A stretch of DNA of 64,000 bases from Adlercreutzia wanghongyangiae (GCF_035989245.1 NZ_JAYMFF010000002.1:124001-188000); one strand, 5' to 3'; positions 35,225-44,368 are shown, numbered from the stretch's first letter. The notes: generated by a model from the sequence alone, not told the origin. Program-made: numbers and translations.

Positions 35225-35491
35225 CTACCAGTCGATCTCCTCGTAGACGAGACCGTGAGCGTTTTCAAGGTAAGCGAAAAACTCGGTACAGTCGTATACG
35301 GGGATGGTCGAGCGCTCGAAGTCGGCTTTATTGCGCGTAATGATGGCATCGACGTGCAGCTTCTTGGCGCACTGGTACAGGCAGGCGTCCTCGAAGTCGG
35401 GCCACGACGATTCCAGCGCGTTCTCGATGTCATAGTCGTAAAGCCGATTGACCACCCTCGACGCGGCAGAGCATGGAGCCGAAATTGCCAC
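35225..35491 (-). pseudogene. C-terminal half of a PIN-domain toxin
   Basis: The 88-codon frame matches the second half of VapC/PIN-type ribonucleases: WPDFEDACLYQCAKKLHVDA, IITRNKADFE, then a STIPVY tail. The usual N-terminal strand with the first catalytic Asp is missing, and no antitoxin gene is present. It is therefore a truncated, probably inactive toxin. Confidence 0.65.
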
Positions 35492-35603
35492 ACGCGTGCA
35501 CTACTCCCTCATTGGGCTATCGGCGGATCACTTGCGGAGGTATCCTTTAACAGAAGGAACAAAACCAACAGGTGCGTTTTCGCGCAAAATAGCAGGGGGG
35601 ACC

Positions 35604-36215
35604 ATGCAACCTATCGAAGGCGGCACGATCAAGGCAGACCGGCCGATGTGGAAAAACCTTCTCGTTGGGGCTCTCGCGGCCCTTGTCGCTTGCTCGCTCT
35701 GCGGCTGCTACCACTCATCAAGCACAACCTCCTCAAAGCCCAAAAAGCAGGAAACCTCGAGCTCTCAAAGCGAAGATCGGTATTGGGAAGAGCGCCAAAG
35801 AGAGCTCGAACGCGAGCAAGAGGCCTACGAGGAGGAGATGCGGCGACTCGAAGAGTCGACTCCCGAGGCCATTGCCGAACGTTTGGGCATCCCGCAATCT
35901 CAGCTGTGGTACAACGCCGGCAATCACATCGGCGAAACATGCACCATCGCCGGCCCCGTCGTCAACGTGTACCAAGCTAGAGACGCGAATGGGATGCCCA
36001 TCTTCGTGGACATAGGAGCTGCCTACCCCAGCGACGACCGTGTCACCCTCGTCATATGGGCCGAGCACTACGACGACTTCGCAGAGATGCTCAACGCCGT
36101 AGACCACGGCGGCGCGTGGCTTTCAGTCACCAGCTACCTGGATGTCTACGAAGGCTCCCTCCAAATGAATAGCGACAATGGCTGCGATTACACCTGGTGG
36201 ACGGAGGTGGAATAA
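35604..36215 (+). CDS. Lipoprotein with coiled coil and OB-fold-like domain
   Basis: A 203-residue protein. The signal segment LLVGALAALVACSLCGC carries a lipobox Cys near residue 35, then a Ser/Thr/Lys linker, then a charged helix (EERQRELEREQEAYEEEMRR), then about 95 residues with an OB-fold-like strand pattern (IGETCTIAGPVVNVYQ, PIFVDIGAAYP, VTLVIWAE). It is probably anchored on the outer face of the membrane. It converges with the end of the eight-gene operon and may or may not belong to it. Confidence 0.7.
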   Translation: MQPIEGGTIKADRPMWKNLLVGALAALVACSLCGCYHSSSTTSSKPKKQETSSSQSEDRYWEERQRELEREQEAYEEEMRRLEESTPEAIAERLGIPQSQLWYNAGNHIGETCTIAGPVVNVYQARDANGMPIFVDIGAAYPSDDRVTLVIWAEHYDDFAEMLNAVDHGGAWLSVTSYLDVYEGSLQMNSDNGCDYTWWTEVE

Positions 36216-36235
36216 AGCAAGCGGCACCGCATCCC

Positions 36236-37363
36236 TTAAATAAATTCGGAACGAGGGATGGTAACAGGCTCCACGTTGCCCCCATCGCTGCCAAAGGTGT
36301 AGGTGTATTCTCGTGATGGATTCGAAAAATCAAGAGCACGGTCGCTCTTGGCATACACCCCGTCTTCCCCAAACGCCTCTTCTGGACCAAGCCAGTCTGA
36401 ACCCATTGCATAGTAAAACTCACATGCCCTTGCCGGAACACATGCTTCAACCGTTGTCCCCGATCGCACGTAAAACGAAAGCACAGTCTCTCCCGAGTCA
36501 GCATCCTTCAATTTAACGAAAGCATCAGCTCCATGCGGGGCAACAACCGTCAGCTGCGGCAGGCGGCCCTGGCTCTCTACGAGAAAAATCTGGCCCGTAA
36601 CAGGTCGCTCCACGACAACGGGATGCCTCTCGACAACCGCCTCTTTCGGCTTTCGCTCTTGACGCGCGCAAGCACTGCATCCTGCAGGCTGTGCCATCTC
36701 GAGAGCACGACCCGTCCAAAGACGCGCATAATTGAAACGAGCCCAGAATGGGTGATCGGCCACATAGGCTTCGTAACTTTCATATCCCCAGCGACCGAAA
36801 TCAAAGTCATCGGTCGAGAGCGACACCTCTCGGGATTCAATCCCCGATGTATCCTCGCTGTCACCCACTCCTACCTTATTGGGAACAATAACATCAGGCT
36901 CACCCGTTGAAACAAGCGTCTCCTTGTCGGAAAAAGAGGAGTTGCTGGCAATCGCATCGCTGGCACCAATCGCATCCATCCCCGCGCGCACCTCATTACT
37001 CGAGGATAGAACCGAAGGGTCGCTCTCGTCGTATGTATTCACCCCCTTAAGCGAAGAATTGATAACCACAGTCCCAGCTTCGATCGATCCTGGCTCTAAC
37101 GCTAAAGCAGAAGTGCCCTCGCCCGCATACGACCCATCAGCCAGAACCACCGTGCCACCTTCCGGATTCTCTTCAACAGTCTGCCAGTCCACATCCGAAA
37201 GGCTCTGCTCTACCGCATCGTTTTGAGAATTGGGAAGAGGAAACAGCCACAAAAGGGCAACTATCAGCGCAACGGCCATCACAGCAGCCCAGCGCCGAGC
37301 ACGGCCCTCCCCCCGGCGGCTAAAGCGATTTCGCCTGCGATACCTATCTCCCTGATTCGCCAT
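36236..37363 (-). CDS. Membrane-anchored beta-rich protein, last gene of the eight-gene operon
   Basis: A 375-residue protein with a basic N-terminus and one membrane helix (AAVMAVALIVALLWLFPL, about 26-43), then a long Ser/Asp-rich linker, a CSAC pair near 230, and a C-terminal beta domain (about 270-375: AFVKLKDADSGETVLSFYV, RSGTTVEACVPARACEFYYA, then FGEDGVYAKSD). I recall this last pattern in uncharacterised Firmicute proteins with zinc ribbons or TPRs, where it has no name. AGGAGG precedes the ATG, 10 bases after the upstream gene. Confidence 0.7.
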   Translation of the reverse strand: MANQGDRYRRRNRFSRRGEGRARRWAAVMAVALIVALLWLFPLPNSQNDAVEQSLSDVDWQTVEENPEGGTVVLADGSYAGEGTSALALEPGSIEAGTVVINSSLKGVNTYDESDPSVLSSSNEVRAGMDAIGASDAIASNSSFSDKETLVSTGEPDVIVPNKVGVGDSEDTSGIESREVSLSTDDFDFGRWGYESYEAYVADHPFWARFNYARLWTGRALEMAQPAGCSACARQERKPKEAVVERHPVVVERPVTGQIFLVESQGRLPQLTVVAPHGADAFVKLKDADSGETVLSFYVRSGTTVEACVPARACEFYYAMGSDWLGPEEAFGEDGVYAKSDRALDFSNPSREYTYTFGSDGGNVEPVTIPRSEFI

Positions 37364-37373
37364 CCCTAACCTC

Positions 37374-38066
37374 CTACCATGATCGGACAAGCCAAAACCA
37401 CGCTATTGCCCCAAACGAGGACCAAGCCCATATTTCCAAGCTGTGATACGCCATCGATATAACGCGAGCGGGTAGGGGAGGTGCAGCATGCCGCTCCCTT
37501 ATGCGCGCTATGTAGGCGGCAACGCCAAGCAGCCCCAGCAAAAAGGCCCACCTCAGCACAGGGGCATTCCATGCAACTGCAAAATGGGCGGCCATGCGCA
37601 TCATTATGAGCATGCACGCAGCCACAAATACCAGCGCCACCGCCATTTCAAACGAAATGCGCGTTTTTCCATCATCTTCCAAGGATGCAGCGTAATGCCG
37701 TGGAAAATAAAGTAACTCCGGGCAGGCAAGCCAGCAGAGGAATAGCAACGTGGGCGGGAATGCAGCGCATAAAGGAGAGACGGTCCAGGCCACACCTACA
37801 CATACCAAATCTCCAGCCACAAGCGCACCGACGCTTTTCCCCCGAAGTCTCAAAAGATGGCCGACGCCTATCCACGCAATGAGGAACGCAGCTAGAATGC
37901 AAGCAGACTTCTGCGCATCAAGAGGAAAAACGGACGGCATGAGGGCATCGTTCGCCCAACCAAAACCAGCGACATGGTGACCACCGCTAAATTGAACGAG
38001 CAGGCATGCTGCCACGCCCGCGCCAAAGCGAGCGATATACACGAGCACCCTATGCCGCCACATCAT
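37374..38066 (-). CDS. Polytopic membrane protein of the eight-gene operon
   Basis: A 230-residue protein with about six hydrophobic helices (VLVYIARFGAGVAACLLVQF, ILAAFLIAWIGVGHLL, ALVAGDLVCVGVAWTV, FPPTLLFLCWLACPELLYF, AVALVFVAACMLIMM, WAFLLGLLGVAAYI). No transporter or enzyme motif is seen. Its ATG overlaps the stop of the vWA-like gene (ATGA), so both are cotranslated. Family unknown. Confidence 0.7.
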   Translation of the reverse strand: MMWRHRVLVYIARFGAGVAACLLVQFSGGHHVAGFGWANDALMPSVFPLDAQKSACILAAFLIAWIGVGHLLRLRGKSVGALVAGDLVCVGVAWTVSPLCAAFPPTLLFLCWLACPELLYFPRHYAASLEDDGKTRISFEMAVALVFVAACMLIMMRMAAHFAVAWNAPVLRWAFLLGLLGVAAYIARIRERHAAPPLPARVISMAYHSLEIWAWSSFGAIAWFWLVRSW

Positions 38067-38593
38067 AGAGAAATTTCCTCATCTAGAAGAGACAAAACGC
38101 ACCGTGCACATTGCCTAAAAAACTGCGTCAGATCCCCCACGCCACTGGCCGCAAATGAAAGTACCTCAATCCCTTCCCGTGCTCCCGAAGTTAGCTCGCA
38201 ATTCCGAGTCACAACAACAAGGGCGTTGCCCAACACATCTGCCCCCGTTGTCGAAAAAGCAGCCGCCGCCTCCCCCAGCTCTCGGCAGACGCAATCCACA
38301 TCCTCAGATGCTAAAGACGATGCACCCTCTCTGCTCAAACTAAGACGCAATGCGTCAACCGGGCAAAAAGTAAACGGCGCACGAGCTGGAGCATACTGGA
38401 CCGCAAGACGAACCACTTTGACAGCATCGCGGTCATGCCTTAGCAACGATAGGAATGATTCGATTGCATCGGCCACCTGGACACGCATCGAGTCAGTCGA
38501 GGCCATATCGGCATCGACCAGAAGACCGCACAACACCAGCGGACATAAATCTCCAATTGGCTCGCCTCTCCTATCTCGCTGGAACAATCTCAC
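38063..38593 (-). CDS. Degenerate von Willebrand A-like protein (TerY-like)
   Basis: A 176-residue protein. The central strand and following helix, CPLVLCGLLVDADMASTDSM then RVQVADAIESFLSLL, match the first strand and helix of vWA domains of the TerY type, but the metal site D-x-S-x-S is degenerate (DADMAS). Later alternating strands (VRLAVQYAP, NALVVVTR) support the fold. The GTG start overlaps the stop of the pseudokinase gene (GTGA); AGGGGGT lies upstream. Pairing with a kinase-like protein recalls TerY triads. The fold assignment is moderate. Confidence 0.55.
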   Translation of the reverse strand: MRLFQRDRRGEPIGDLCPLVLCGLLVDADMASTDSMRVQVADAIESFLSLLRHDRDAVKVVRLAVQYAPARAPFTFCPVDALRLSLSREGASSLASEDVDCVCRELGEAAAAFSTTGADVLGNALVVVTRNCELTSGAREGIEVLSFAASGVGDLTQFFRQCARCVLSLLDEEISL

Positions 38594-39924
38594 AGAGCAC
38601 CCCCTCGAAGGAAAAACCTTATGAAACCGACTAGCGTCATGAGGAGCACAGCCGCGCTCAGCGAGTAGCAGTACTGGCTTTTCTCGTAACCCGAAAGGGG
38701 ATGCCTGCGCGCCACAAACAAGTTGTACGCCGCAGAGCCCGCAGCGGCCGCCACAACATAGAGCCACCAGGGATCAACGCTAATATGCTGGTAAGAGGTT
38801 CCTCGCAATGCGCCTAGCGCCATATCGATTGGCGTGAACCCGTTCATCGCAGAGCATATGCCCACAGCAGTCGCTAGCCACATCGTCGCAACCCAAAACC
38901 AAGCCGCGCTTCCGTAGCCACGCAAGCCCCATGGCCGGCGTTCAAGCTCGCTCGTCCTCTCCGCAGGCATACGCGATCCAATTACAAACCGCTTCACCCT
39001 GGCCTTCAACACCGAGAAACGGCTGCGGCGATTTCTCTCATCATGCTCGAAAACCTTACACAGCTCATAGGACAGCGTCCTCGCGTCCCCATAAGCGCCT
39101 TTCAGCAAGCTTGCCTCCAGAACCTTTCGGAACTTAAGGGGAACACCCCATAGTTTTCTAAGAAGCGGCGTATCGCCCTTGATCAGGGCGATAGCATCCA
39201 CAAAAACGGGCCGATTCGTTATGTGAAAGACCGTCGCCCGCATATCTTCAGCTGAAGGGCCGTTGGCCTCCGAATAGCTCACATCGCCCCACACGCGCCC
39301 CTCAAAATCATCAGGAGGTTTTTTCTGCAAAAGCCCGCACACGTGCACAGCAAGATCGACCTCGCTTTGCCGCGGCAAGTCTTGGCGAGGCAAGCTTCCA
39401 CCAGTTCCCGTATCGCGGAAAAAGACACCGTAATCAGAGGTAAGGAACACCCGACAAGTGGTTGGATCAACGAGGACACGTTTCGGAGTCATGCGGCCTG
39501 GGTAGTAACCAAACCGCGAGGAAAGCTGCACAAGCACGCACAGGTTGTGGGCAACACGCCGCCGTCCACGCCGATCAGCCTTCCCGAGCTCCAAATAACT
39601 GTCCAGGCTTACGCCCCCACGCATATGAGAGACTATCAGACCGGCAAACGCCCCATCATGATAGGCAACATCAACAGGACATGACACGTGCTTTTTCAGA
39701 CCGTTAAACCGAGCGTCGTCGAACGCAAGCTGCTCTTTGGCAGTCTTTTCCCCTTTCGGCGTTAGAAGATGCGGGGGGAATGCCACAAAGGCAAGATCCT
39801 TGTCGTCCTGGAGGGGGACGCATTCCGGTGACGCCGAGCGAGCGGGGAACCCCTTGGGCGGAAGGAGATAAACCTTTCCCGATCTTCCTCGCAACTCCCG
39901 TGCCGTTTCTTGCGACTGGCCCAT
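38590..39924 (-). CDS. Membrane-anchored pseudokinase
   Basis: A 444-residue protein. Residues about 10-270 follow a protein-kinase plan like the YegI/TerY-linked kinases: glycine loop GRSGKVYLL, hinge GLIVSHMRGG, catalytic-loop equivalent YYPGRMTPKRVLVDP and metal-loop equivalent FLTSDYGVFF. The HRD Asp and the DFG motif are not recognisable, so it is probably catalytically dead or strongly altered. Three membrane helices follow (about 341-365, 385-405, 418-441). It overlaps the vWA-like gene and is 9 bases from the coiled-coil gene, within one operon. Confidence 0.6.
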   Translation of the reverse strand: MGQSQETARELRGRSGKVYLLPPKGFPARSASPECVPLQDDKDLAFVAFPPHLLTPKGEKTAKEQLAFDDARFNGLKKHVSCPVDVAYHDGAFAGLIVSHMRGGVSLDSYLELGKADRRGRRRVAHNLCVLVQLSSRFGYYPGRMTPKRVLVDPTTCRVFLTSDYGVFFRDTGTGGSLPRQDLPRQSEVDLAVHVCGLLQKKPPDDFEGRVWGDVSYSEANGPSAEDMRATVFHITNRPVFVDAIALIKGDTPLLRKLWGVPLKFRKVLEASLLKGAYGDARTLSYELCKVFEHDERNRRSRFSVLKARVKRFVIGSRMPAERTSELERRPWGLRGYGSAAWFWVATMWLATAVGICSAMNGFTPIDMALGALRGTSYQHISVDPWWLYVVAAAAGSAAYNLFVARRHPLSGYEKSQYCYSLSAAVLLMTLVGFIRFFLRGGAL

Positions 39925-39933
39925 AGCTATCCG

Positions 39934-41145
39934 CTACGCACCCAATCCATCGGAGGACATCAGATCAAACCATTTTTTGATTCTCTGCTTTAAGGACAGC
40001 TTTGACGAACAAGAGGGAGACTCGGCATTCGCGTCAGCGCAACCTTCCACCTCTTCCTCACCCTCTAGATCCTTCGCTAGATCTGCCGTGTCCACTGCAT
40101 CCGCTGCGCTATTTTTCTCCTTAGACTCTTCCAGATCCGCATCCCGCCGCTCGTCGTAATCCTCTTCAGTGGGAGAGATCTCTCCTTCCGCTTCAACTTC
40201 AGGAACAGCGTCATCACAAGCAGGCTTCTCCTCTTCCGCAAGAGTTTCGACAGCAGCTATTCTCTCTAATTCTTTGCGAGCCTGCTCCTCTTGCATCTGC
40301 GCTCTATGCTTATTTGCCCGCGCGATCTCTGCGTCAGCCTCGAGAACCGCCTGCCGGGTCATACGCTCAGCCTGCATTGCGGCCTTCTCTCCACGCATCT
40401 TTTCAAGGTTGATCTCAGAACGCTCTTGGCGCATCTGCCACCTTTTCTGCGCTTGTTCGGCACGCGCTTGCTCTTGGCGCATTCGCCGTTCATGCCGATG
40501 GCGCATCCGCGCTTGTCGAGCTTTCTTCTTCTCGTCGCGATGGACCTCGCGATTCTCCACCTGCTGTCCCTTTAGCTCGTCCCGCTTCATTTTCACAGCC
40601 TGGCGTCGCTTGGTCTTCGCCTCACGCCGCTCATAGTCGATCGCAGTAACCCGCAAGTCGTGCATACGTGCCCTGTCGATACTTTCTTCGCGCCGCTCAC
40701 GAGCCTCACATACTGCTTGATAGGCGACAATATTCGCTCGTCTTATATCTGCGATGTGCTGATCGATGATACCGTTGCGTTCCATTTGAATGTGAGCTAA
40801 CGTGCGCAACTCACTAAGAAATGCCTCAACAAGGGGCATTGCCTGCGCATCATACTGCCCACCGTGAAACTTCCTCTCAATAACCTGGATGCTTTCGGAA
40901 AGCTCGGCAAAGACCAAGGCCTCTGCATGGGTGGAGGCACAGACCGCGCTTTCGAACACTGAAGCCCCCACCAGGCCGCCCACGTCAATATGCTGAATTC
41001 GGGGTGCGCGCTCGCGAGGGCTCGGCCTATCGAAATTCAGGTCGTCAATACGAATGTGATCTGGTGCATAATAGGCATCCGCTGGCGCTTGCGCACCCAG
41101 ACCGCTTAGCTTCGCGGCTTTCTTTCCTTTCCGCTTGAACCACAT
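39934..41145 (-). CDS. Charged coiled-coil protein of the eight-gene operon
   Basis: A 403-residue protein. After a mixed N-terminal domain (about 1-125) comes a very long Arg/Glu/Gln-rich helix (about 125-300; for example RHERRMRQEQARAEQAQKRW), then an acidic disordered tail rich in Glu/Asp, and a short amphipathic end LKQRIKKWFDLM. It looks like a cytoplasmic scaffold or filament. It begins 11 bases after the upstream gene. Low-complexity sequence prevents a family call. Confidence 0.7.
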   Translation of the reverse strand: MWFKRKGKKAAKLSGLGAQAPADAYYAPDHIRIDDLNFDRPSPRERAPRIQHIDVGGLVGASVFESAVCASTHAEALVFAELSESIQVIERKFHGGQYDAQAMPLVEAFLSELRTLAHIQMERNGIIDQHIADIRRANIVAYQAVCEARERREESIDRARMHDLRVTAIDYERREAKTKRRQAVKMKRDELKGQQVENREVHRDEKKKARQARMRHRHERRMRQEQARAEQAQKRWQMRQERSEINLEKMRGEKAAMQAERMTRQAVLEADAEIARANKHRAQMQEEQARKELERIAAVETLAEEEKPACDDAVPEVEAEGEISPTEEDYDERRDADLEESKEKNSAADAVDTADLAKDLEGEEEVEGCADANAESPSCSSKLSLKQRIKKWFDLMSSDGLGA

Positions 41146-41156
41146 TTCGAAGTTCC

Positions 41157-41993
41157 TCACTCTCCGGAATCCGCATTGCAATCAGTATCTGTGCCCGAAC
41201 CGGCCCTTTCCGCATCGGGCACCGGAGCAACCCCTCCGTGGATCAGATCCGTCTTTGGCTCGTTTTCCATCCCCCGTATGCAAGCCGCGAAAAACCGCTC
41301 ATTATCTTCTCTTGGGGTCTTCGTCAACGCCTTGTCGTTAACGAATCGAGTCTCAACGGACATCCTCCGAGACACTCCTCGCGCATAGCAGGAAAGCCGT
41401 GCAAGAAAATCGATTCGGACAAGACGCTCGTGAGTCATGGACGCGTCCATGACATCCTGATACTGGGAAAGGACGATCCCGGCCTGGGCAGACGCCTCGT
41501 TAAGTGCCTCTCTCAGCACTACTTCACGGCCTGCAAACTCCCAAGCAACCAAAGACGACCGCCGCTTTCTGCGCCTTTCCGCCAAATGACTGCTCACCAG
41601 CTCATCTCCTTCGTGAATGGACTGAGCGGCATTATCTTTAAGTGCCTTCAGATTCGGTAGGTTGTCGATGCGACGGATAATCTCACCGCGCTTGCGCACC
41701 GCTTCTTCCAAAGCAGGGCGAAGCTCGAACATCAGCCCATTGGCTTCTTGCCACTCGGCATTGATACGCAGGTCAGCCTGTTCCACGAGCGATAAGCAAA
41801 AGGCTGAGTCGATGTGCCCGGCACGCGCAACCCAAACCTTTCCGCGAGCAGCGTCAAAATATCCACGCAACCACAACCGGACACGCGTAAACCAGCTGAG
41901 GCTTCTTGGAAAAAAGAGATCGTATCTTCTTTCGCGACTCTCCACCAAAAGCTTGTCAGCTACCTCGCTTTTTCCCTGACTCACATCGCCCAC
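41157..41993 (-). CDS. Helical protein of the eight-gene operon
   Basis: A 278-residue protein starting at a GTG behind TTTGGAGAG, 4 bases after the OmpA-gene stop. It is mainly helical, with an amphipathic WFTRVRLWLRGYF near residue 35, long helices (ADLRINAEWQEANGLMFELR, ERRRKRRSSLVAWEF), and a disordered tail. There is no signal peptide. It resembles the following coiled-coil gene product in character, and the two may form a complex. No known family. Confidence 0.65.
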   Translation of the reverse strand: MGDVSQGKSEVADKLLVESRERRYDLFFPRSLSWFTRVRLWLRGYFDAARGKVWVARAGHIDSAFCLSLVEQADLRINAEWQEANGLMFELRPALEEAVRKRGEIIRRIDNLPNLKALKDNAAQSIHEGDELVSSHLAERRRKRRSSLVAWEFAGREVVLREALNEASAQAGIVLSQYQDVMDASMTHERLVRIDFLARLSCYARGVSRRMSVETRFVNDKALTKTPREDNERFFAACIRGMENEPKTDLIHGGVAPVPDAERAGSGTDTDCNADSGE

Positions 41994-41997
41994 AGAT

Positions 41998-43182
41998 CTA
42001 CTCTCCAAAGACGATCTCAACTCGCCGGTTCTGGGCATCGTCCTGATAAGTGTCGCTCTCTCCCATACCCACAGCGGTAATTCTTCCTTCGGATACCCCA
42101 GCATCTACGAGGAGAGCCTTGACTGTATTAGCGCGTTGCTTCGATAGCTCCAAGTTGTATTCCTCATTACCAGCTGTATCGGTGTACCCATTAACGGTAA
42201 TCTGCAACTCGGGAAAATCGGTCAGTTGGTCAACGTAGTCCTGCAGCGCCTGTCGAGCCGCATCAGCATTGGCGAGATCGCTTGAGTTGCGTTCGAAGGT
42301 GAAAGCCCCCTCGTGAGCCTTTTCGTTGAACTCGACATTGTCGCCAAGTCGTATGGGCCTCCCCTCTTCGTCAAGAGAAATGCGGGGCATATCAACTGGC
42401 GTTACCAAAGGCAAGTCGTCTGCGGGCCCGATTCCCGAGCCCGGCTTAAACATCTCATTGTCCTCCTCCGGCAAAGTTACGCCAGCGGCCTCGAAAAGAG
42501 CACGGTAAAGCTCTTGCATAGCGGCCTTGGTTCCCTTATTTAACGAGCCCTGAGGCTCGCTGGTCTCTCCCAAGCCGAACCACATCACCTCGTCGATATT
42601 ATCGAACTTTGCCAAGTCGCCATTCTCTCTCAAAACGGCTATGAATTTCTCTGGGTCCAAGAGAGCGCGCCGGGAGGATTCCTCAATAAAATTGATGGGG
42701 CCTGCAGTCGATACGCCCGAGTCGATAATAATGAGCAGATTGGGAGCACCGGACCCGCTAACGGCACCCAGCTGATCGTTAGCCTTGCAGATGGCGGCAA
42801 ACAAATCGGACTCCTCGCTTTGCGCCGTCCAATTCATCCTCTTTATGCTTTCGATATTGTCATGAATTTCCGCATTCCGTCTACGACCGTTCTCCTGGCT
42901 CAACTCAAATGACCCCGAAAACGACTGGGGCCTCCCATCGGAACTTACCCCAACGAAATAGCATTCGTTCTCAACAGCCGCCTTGATGTAAGGCTCGGCA
43001 ACCGAGAGATCGCCCGATGAATTCGCCCGACTCGCATAAACAATAGCCAGATTTCGAGCGGGAGCGGCTTCCATTGAGGTGTCCATCTCAGCAGGTTCTG
43101 ATGAGGAGCATCCGGCTATGCATAGGGACAGCCCGAAAATGAGTACCCCCCAAACCAGCTTGGCCTTCTTCCCTCTATTCAT
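41998..43182 (-). CDS. Lipoprotein with vWA-like fold and C-terminal OmpA domain
   Basis: A 394-residue protein. The lipobox LSLCIAGC sits at about 18-25. Residues about 40-220 resemble a vWA domain: NLAIVYASRANS, NLLIIIDSGVSTAGP (D-x-G-x-S instead of D-x-S-x-S), VMWFGLGE. The C-terminal 110 residues are an OmpA/MotB peptidoglycan-binding domain (ITVNGYTDTAGNEEYNLELS, KQRANTVKALLVDAGV, NRRVEIVFGE). This predicts a wall-binding lipoprotein outside the membrane. AGGAGGAG precedes the ATG, which overlaps the upstream gene by 8 bases. Confidence 0.8.
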   Translation of the reverse strand: MNRGKKAKLVWGVLIFGLSLCIAGCSSSEPAEMDTSMEAAPARNLAIVYASRANSSGDLSVAEPYIKAAVENECYFVGVSSDGRPQSFSGSFELSQENGRRRNAEIHDNIESIKRMNWTAQSEESDLFAAICKANDQLGAVSGSGAPNLLIIIDSGVSTAGPINFIEESSRRALLDPEKFIAVLRENGDLAKFDNIDEVMWFGLGETSEPQGSLNKGTKAAMQELYRALFEAAGVTLPEEDNEMFKPGSGIGPADDLPLVTPVDMPRISLDEEGRPIRLGDNVEFNEKAHEGAFTFERNSSDLANADAARQALQDYVDQLTDFPELQITVNGYTDTAGNEEYNLELSKQRANTVKALLVDAGVSEGRITAVGMGESDTYQDDAQNRRVEIVFGE

Positions 43183-44302
43183 CTTCTCCTCCTTGCACAT
43201 GGTCATTTATAGATCCTGCTCTCACCATTCTGCTGACGCTGCAAAAGTCATAGGCATCAGCAGGGTCGACGATACTGTTGAGTTGCGTCGAAAGCTCGCA
43301 GATGCGAAAGGCCGCATCTACCGTCCTCTTGTCGAGATTGCGCTCGTGCTCTTCGCGTCCAATGTTCTTATCGGGCCCAACGGCATAGGAGGCGTAAACG
43401 CTCTCGTAAAGGCGACGATCTTCGGGGACATGGGCTTCTGCGAGTCGTTTCTTCTCGGCCGCATAAGGATCCAGAGAGTAATACGCGTGGACAACCTCCA
43501 GGATGGCCCCCAAGAACATAACTGCCACCAACCCGAGAGTCTGGACTAGGGCCAACGAGGAAAATCTCAGATCAAGTGACAGGCCGGCATCGCTCTCATC
43601 GGTAAGACTTCCAAGCCCTTCTCCGAACCCGCCACCGACGGCAGTCCCGGCAAAACCCCCGCCAAAAGTGTCTGTCACTGTGCTGGAGTTGCCAATCGTA
43701 TCCAAAATGCTGCAATATCGGACAAGGGCAATGAACACGAGAATGATGATCATCGCGATGAATAAAATGACCGCAACCGCAAAGGAGCCGCCGCCGCGAA
43801 AGGCTTTGAACTCCGAGAACTTCTTCCCAGCCACACTCCCGAATACCAGGTAAAGAACCACAAGCGCACCGCACGTCAACGCAGAGAACACAGCTCCTGC
43901 AGAATCGCTTGTTTGTCGGCCCCCGTTATGAGAAGTCAGCAGATCGGTGAGACTCGCTGTTCCCAGCATCCAAGCAAAAGCATCTTGAAGAAGATAGAAG
44001 TCAACCAGCGCAGAAATTATGACAACGAGAAAAAGTGCTCTCACCCACACCCTCTGTGCTTTCGCTGCGCGAGCAAGGTCGGCCACATACGTATCGCTCG
44101 GAAAGGCTTTGGGGAACCGACGCTCTCTATATCGGTCGCGGCATTGGCCAAACCACGTCAGAAAGCGTTTCGCACCTTTTTTGATGTGGGCCCACACCCT
44201 CACAACCCTGCTCCCATATCTCTCGTCCCTTTTGAGCGACCCTTGCGACCGCCCAGCTCCTGATGACATATCGTTTATTGTACGGATGAAGCTATTTTCC
44301 AT
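43175..44302 (-). CDS. Four-TM membrane protein, first gene of the eight-gene operon
   Basis: A 375-residue protein with a basic cytoplasmic N-terminus, four helices (WVRALFLVVIISALVDFYLL, AVFSALTCGALVVLYLVFGS, SFAVAVILFIAMIIILVFIA, LALVQTLGLVAVMFLGAILE), a Gly-rich extracytoplasmic loop and a helical cytoplasmic tail of about 95 residues. There is no strong ribosome site; an internal ATG at 44269 is an alternative start. It faces the TIR gene across 63 bases, implying a shared divergent control region. Confidence 0.7.
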   Translation of the reverse strand: MENSFIRTINDMSSGAGRSQGSLKRDERYGSRVVRVWAHIKKGAKRFLTWFGQCRDRYRERRFPKAFPSDTYVADLARAAKAQRVWVRALFLVVIISALVDFYLLQDAFAWMLGTASLTDLLTSHNGGRQTSDSAGAVFSALTCGALVVLYLVFGSVAGKKFSEFKAFRGGGSFAVAVILFIAMIIILVFIALVRYCSILDTIGNSSTVTDTFGGGFAGTAVGGGFGEGLGSLTDESDAGLSLDLRFSSLALVQTLGLVAVMFLGAILEVVHAYYSLDPYAAEKKRLAEAHVPEDRRLYESVYASYAVGPDKNIGREEHERNLDKRTVDAAFRICELSTQLNSIVDPADAYDFCSVSRMVRAGSINDHVQGGEDE

Positions 44303-44352
44303 TGCCCAATGAAAGGCGCCCCCGATCCGACCAACACCGCATCAAAGCAGGG

Positions 44353-44368
44353 TATAATTCGTTCCATG
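44353..44368 (+). promoter_or_regulatory. Promoter of the TIR gene, probably leaderless
   Basis: TATAAT (44353-44358) ends 7 bases before the ATG of the TIR gene, so transcription should start at or next to the A of the start codon. No ribosome site is present. A -35 match upstream is weak. Confidence 0.5.
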
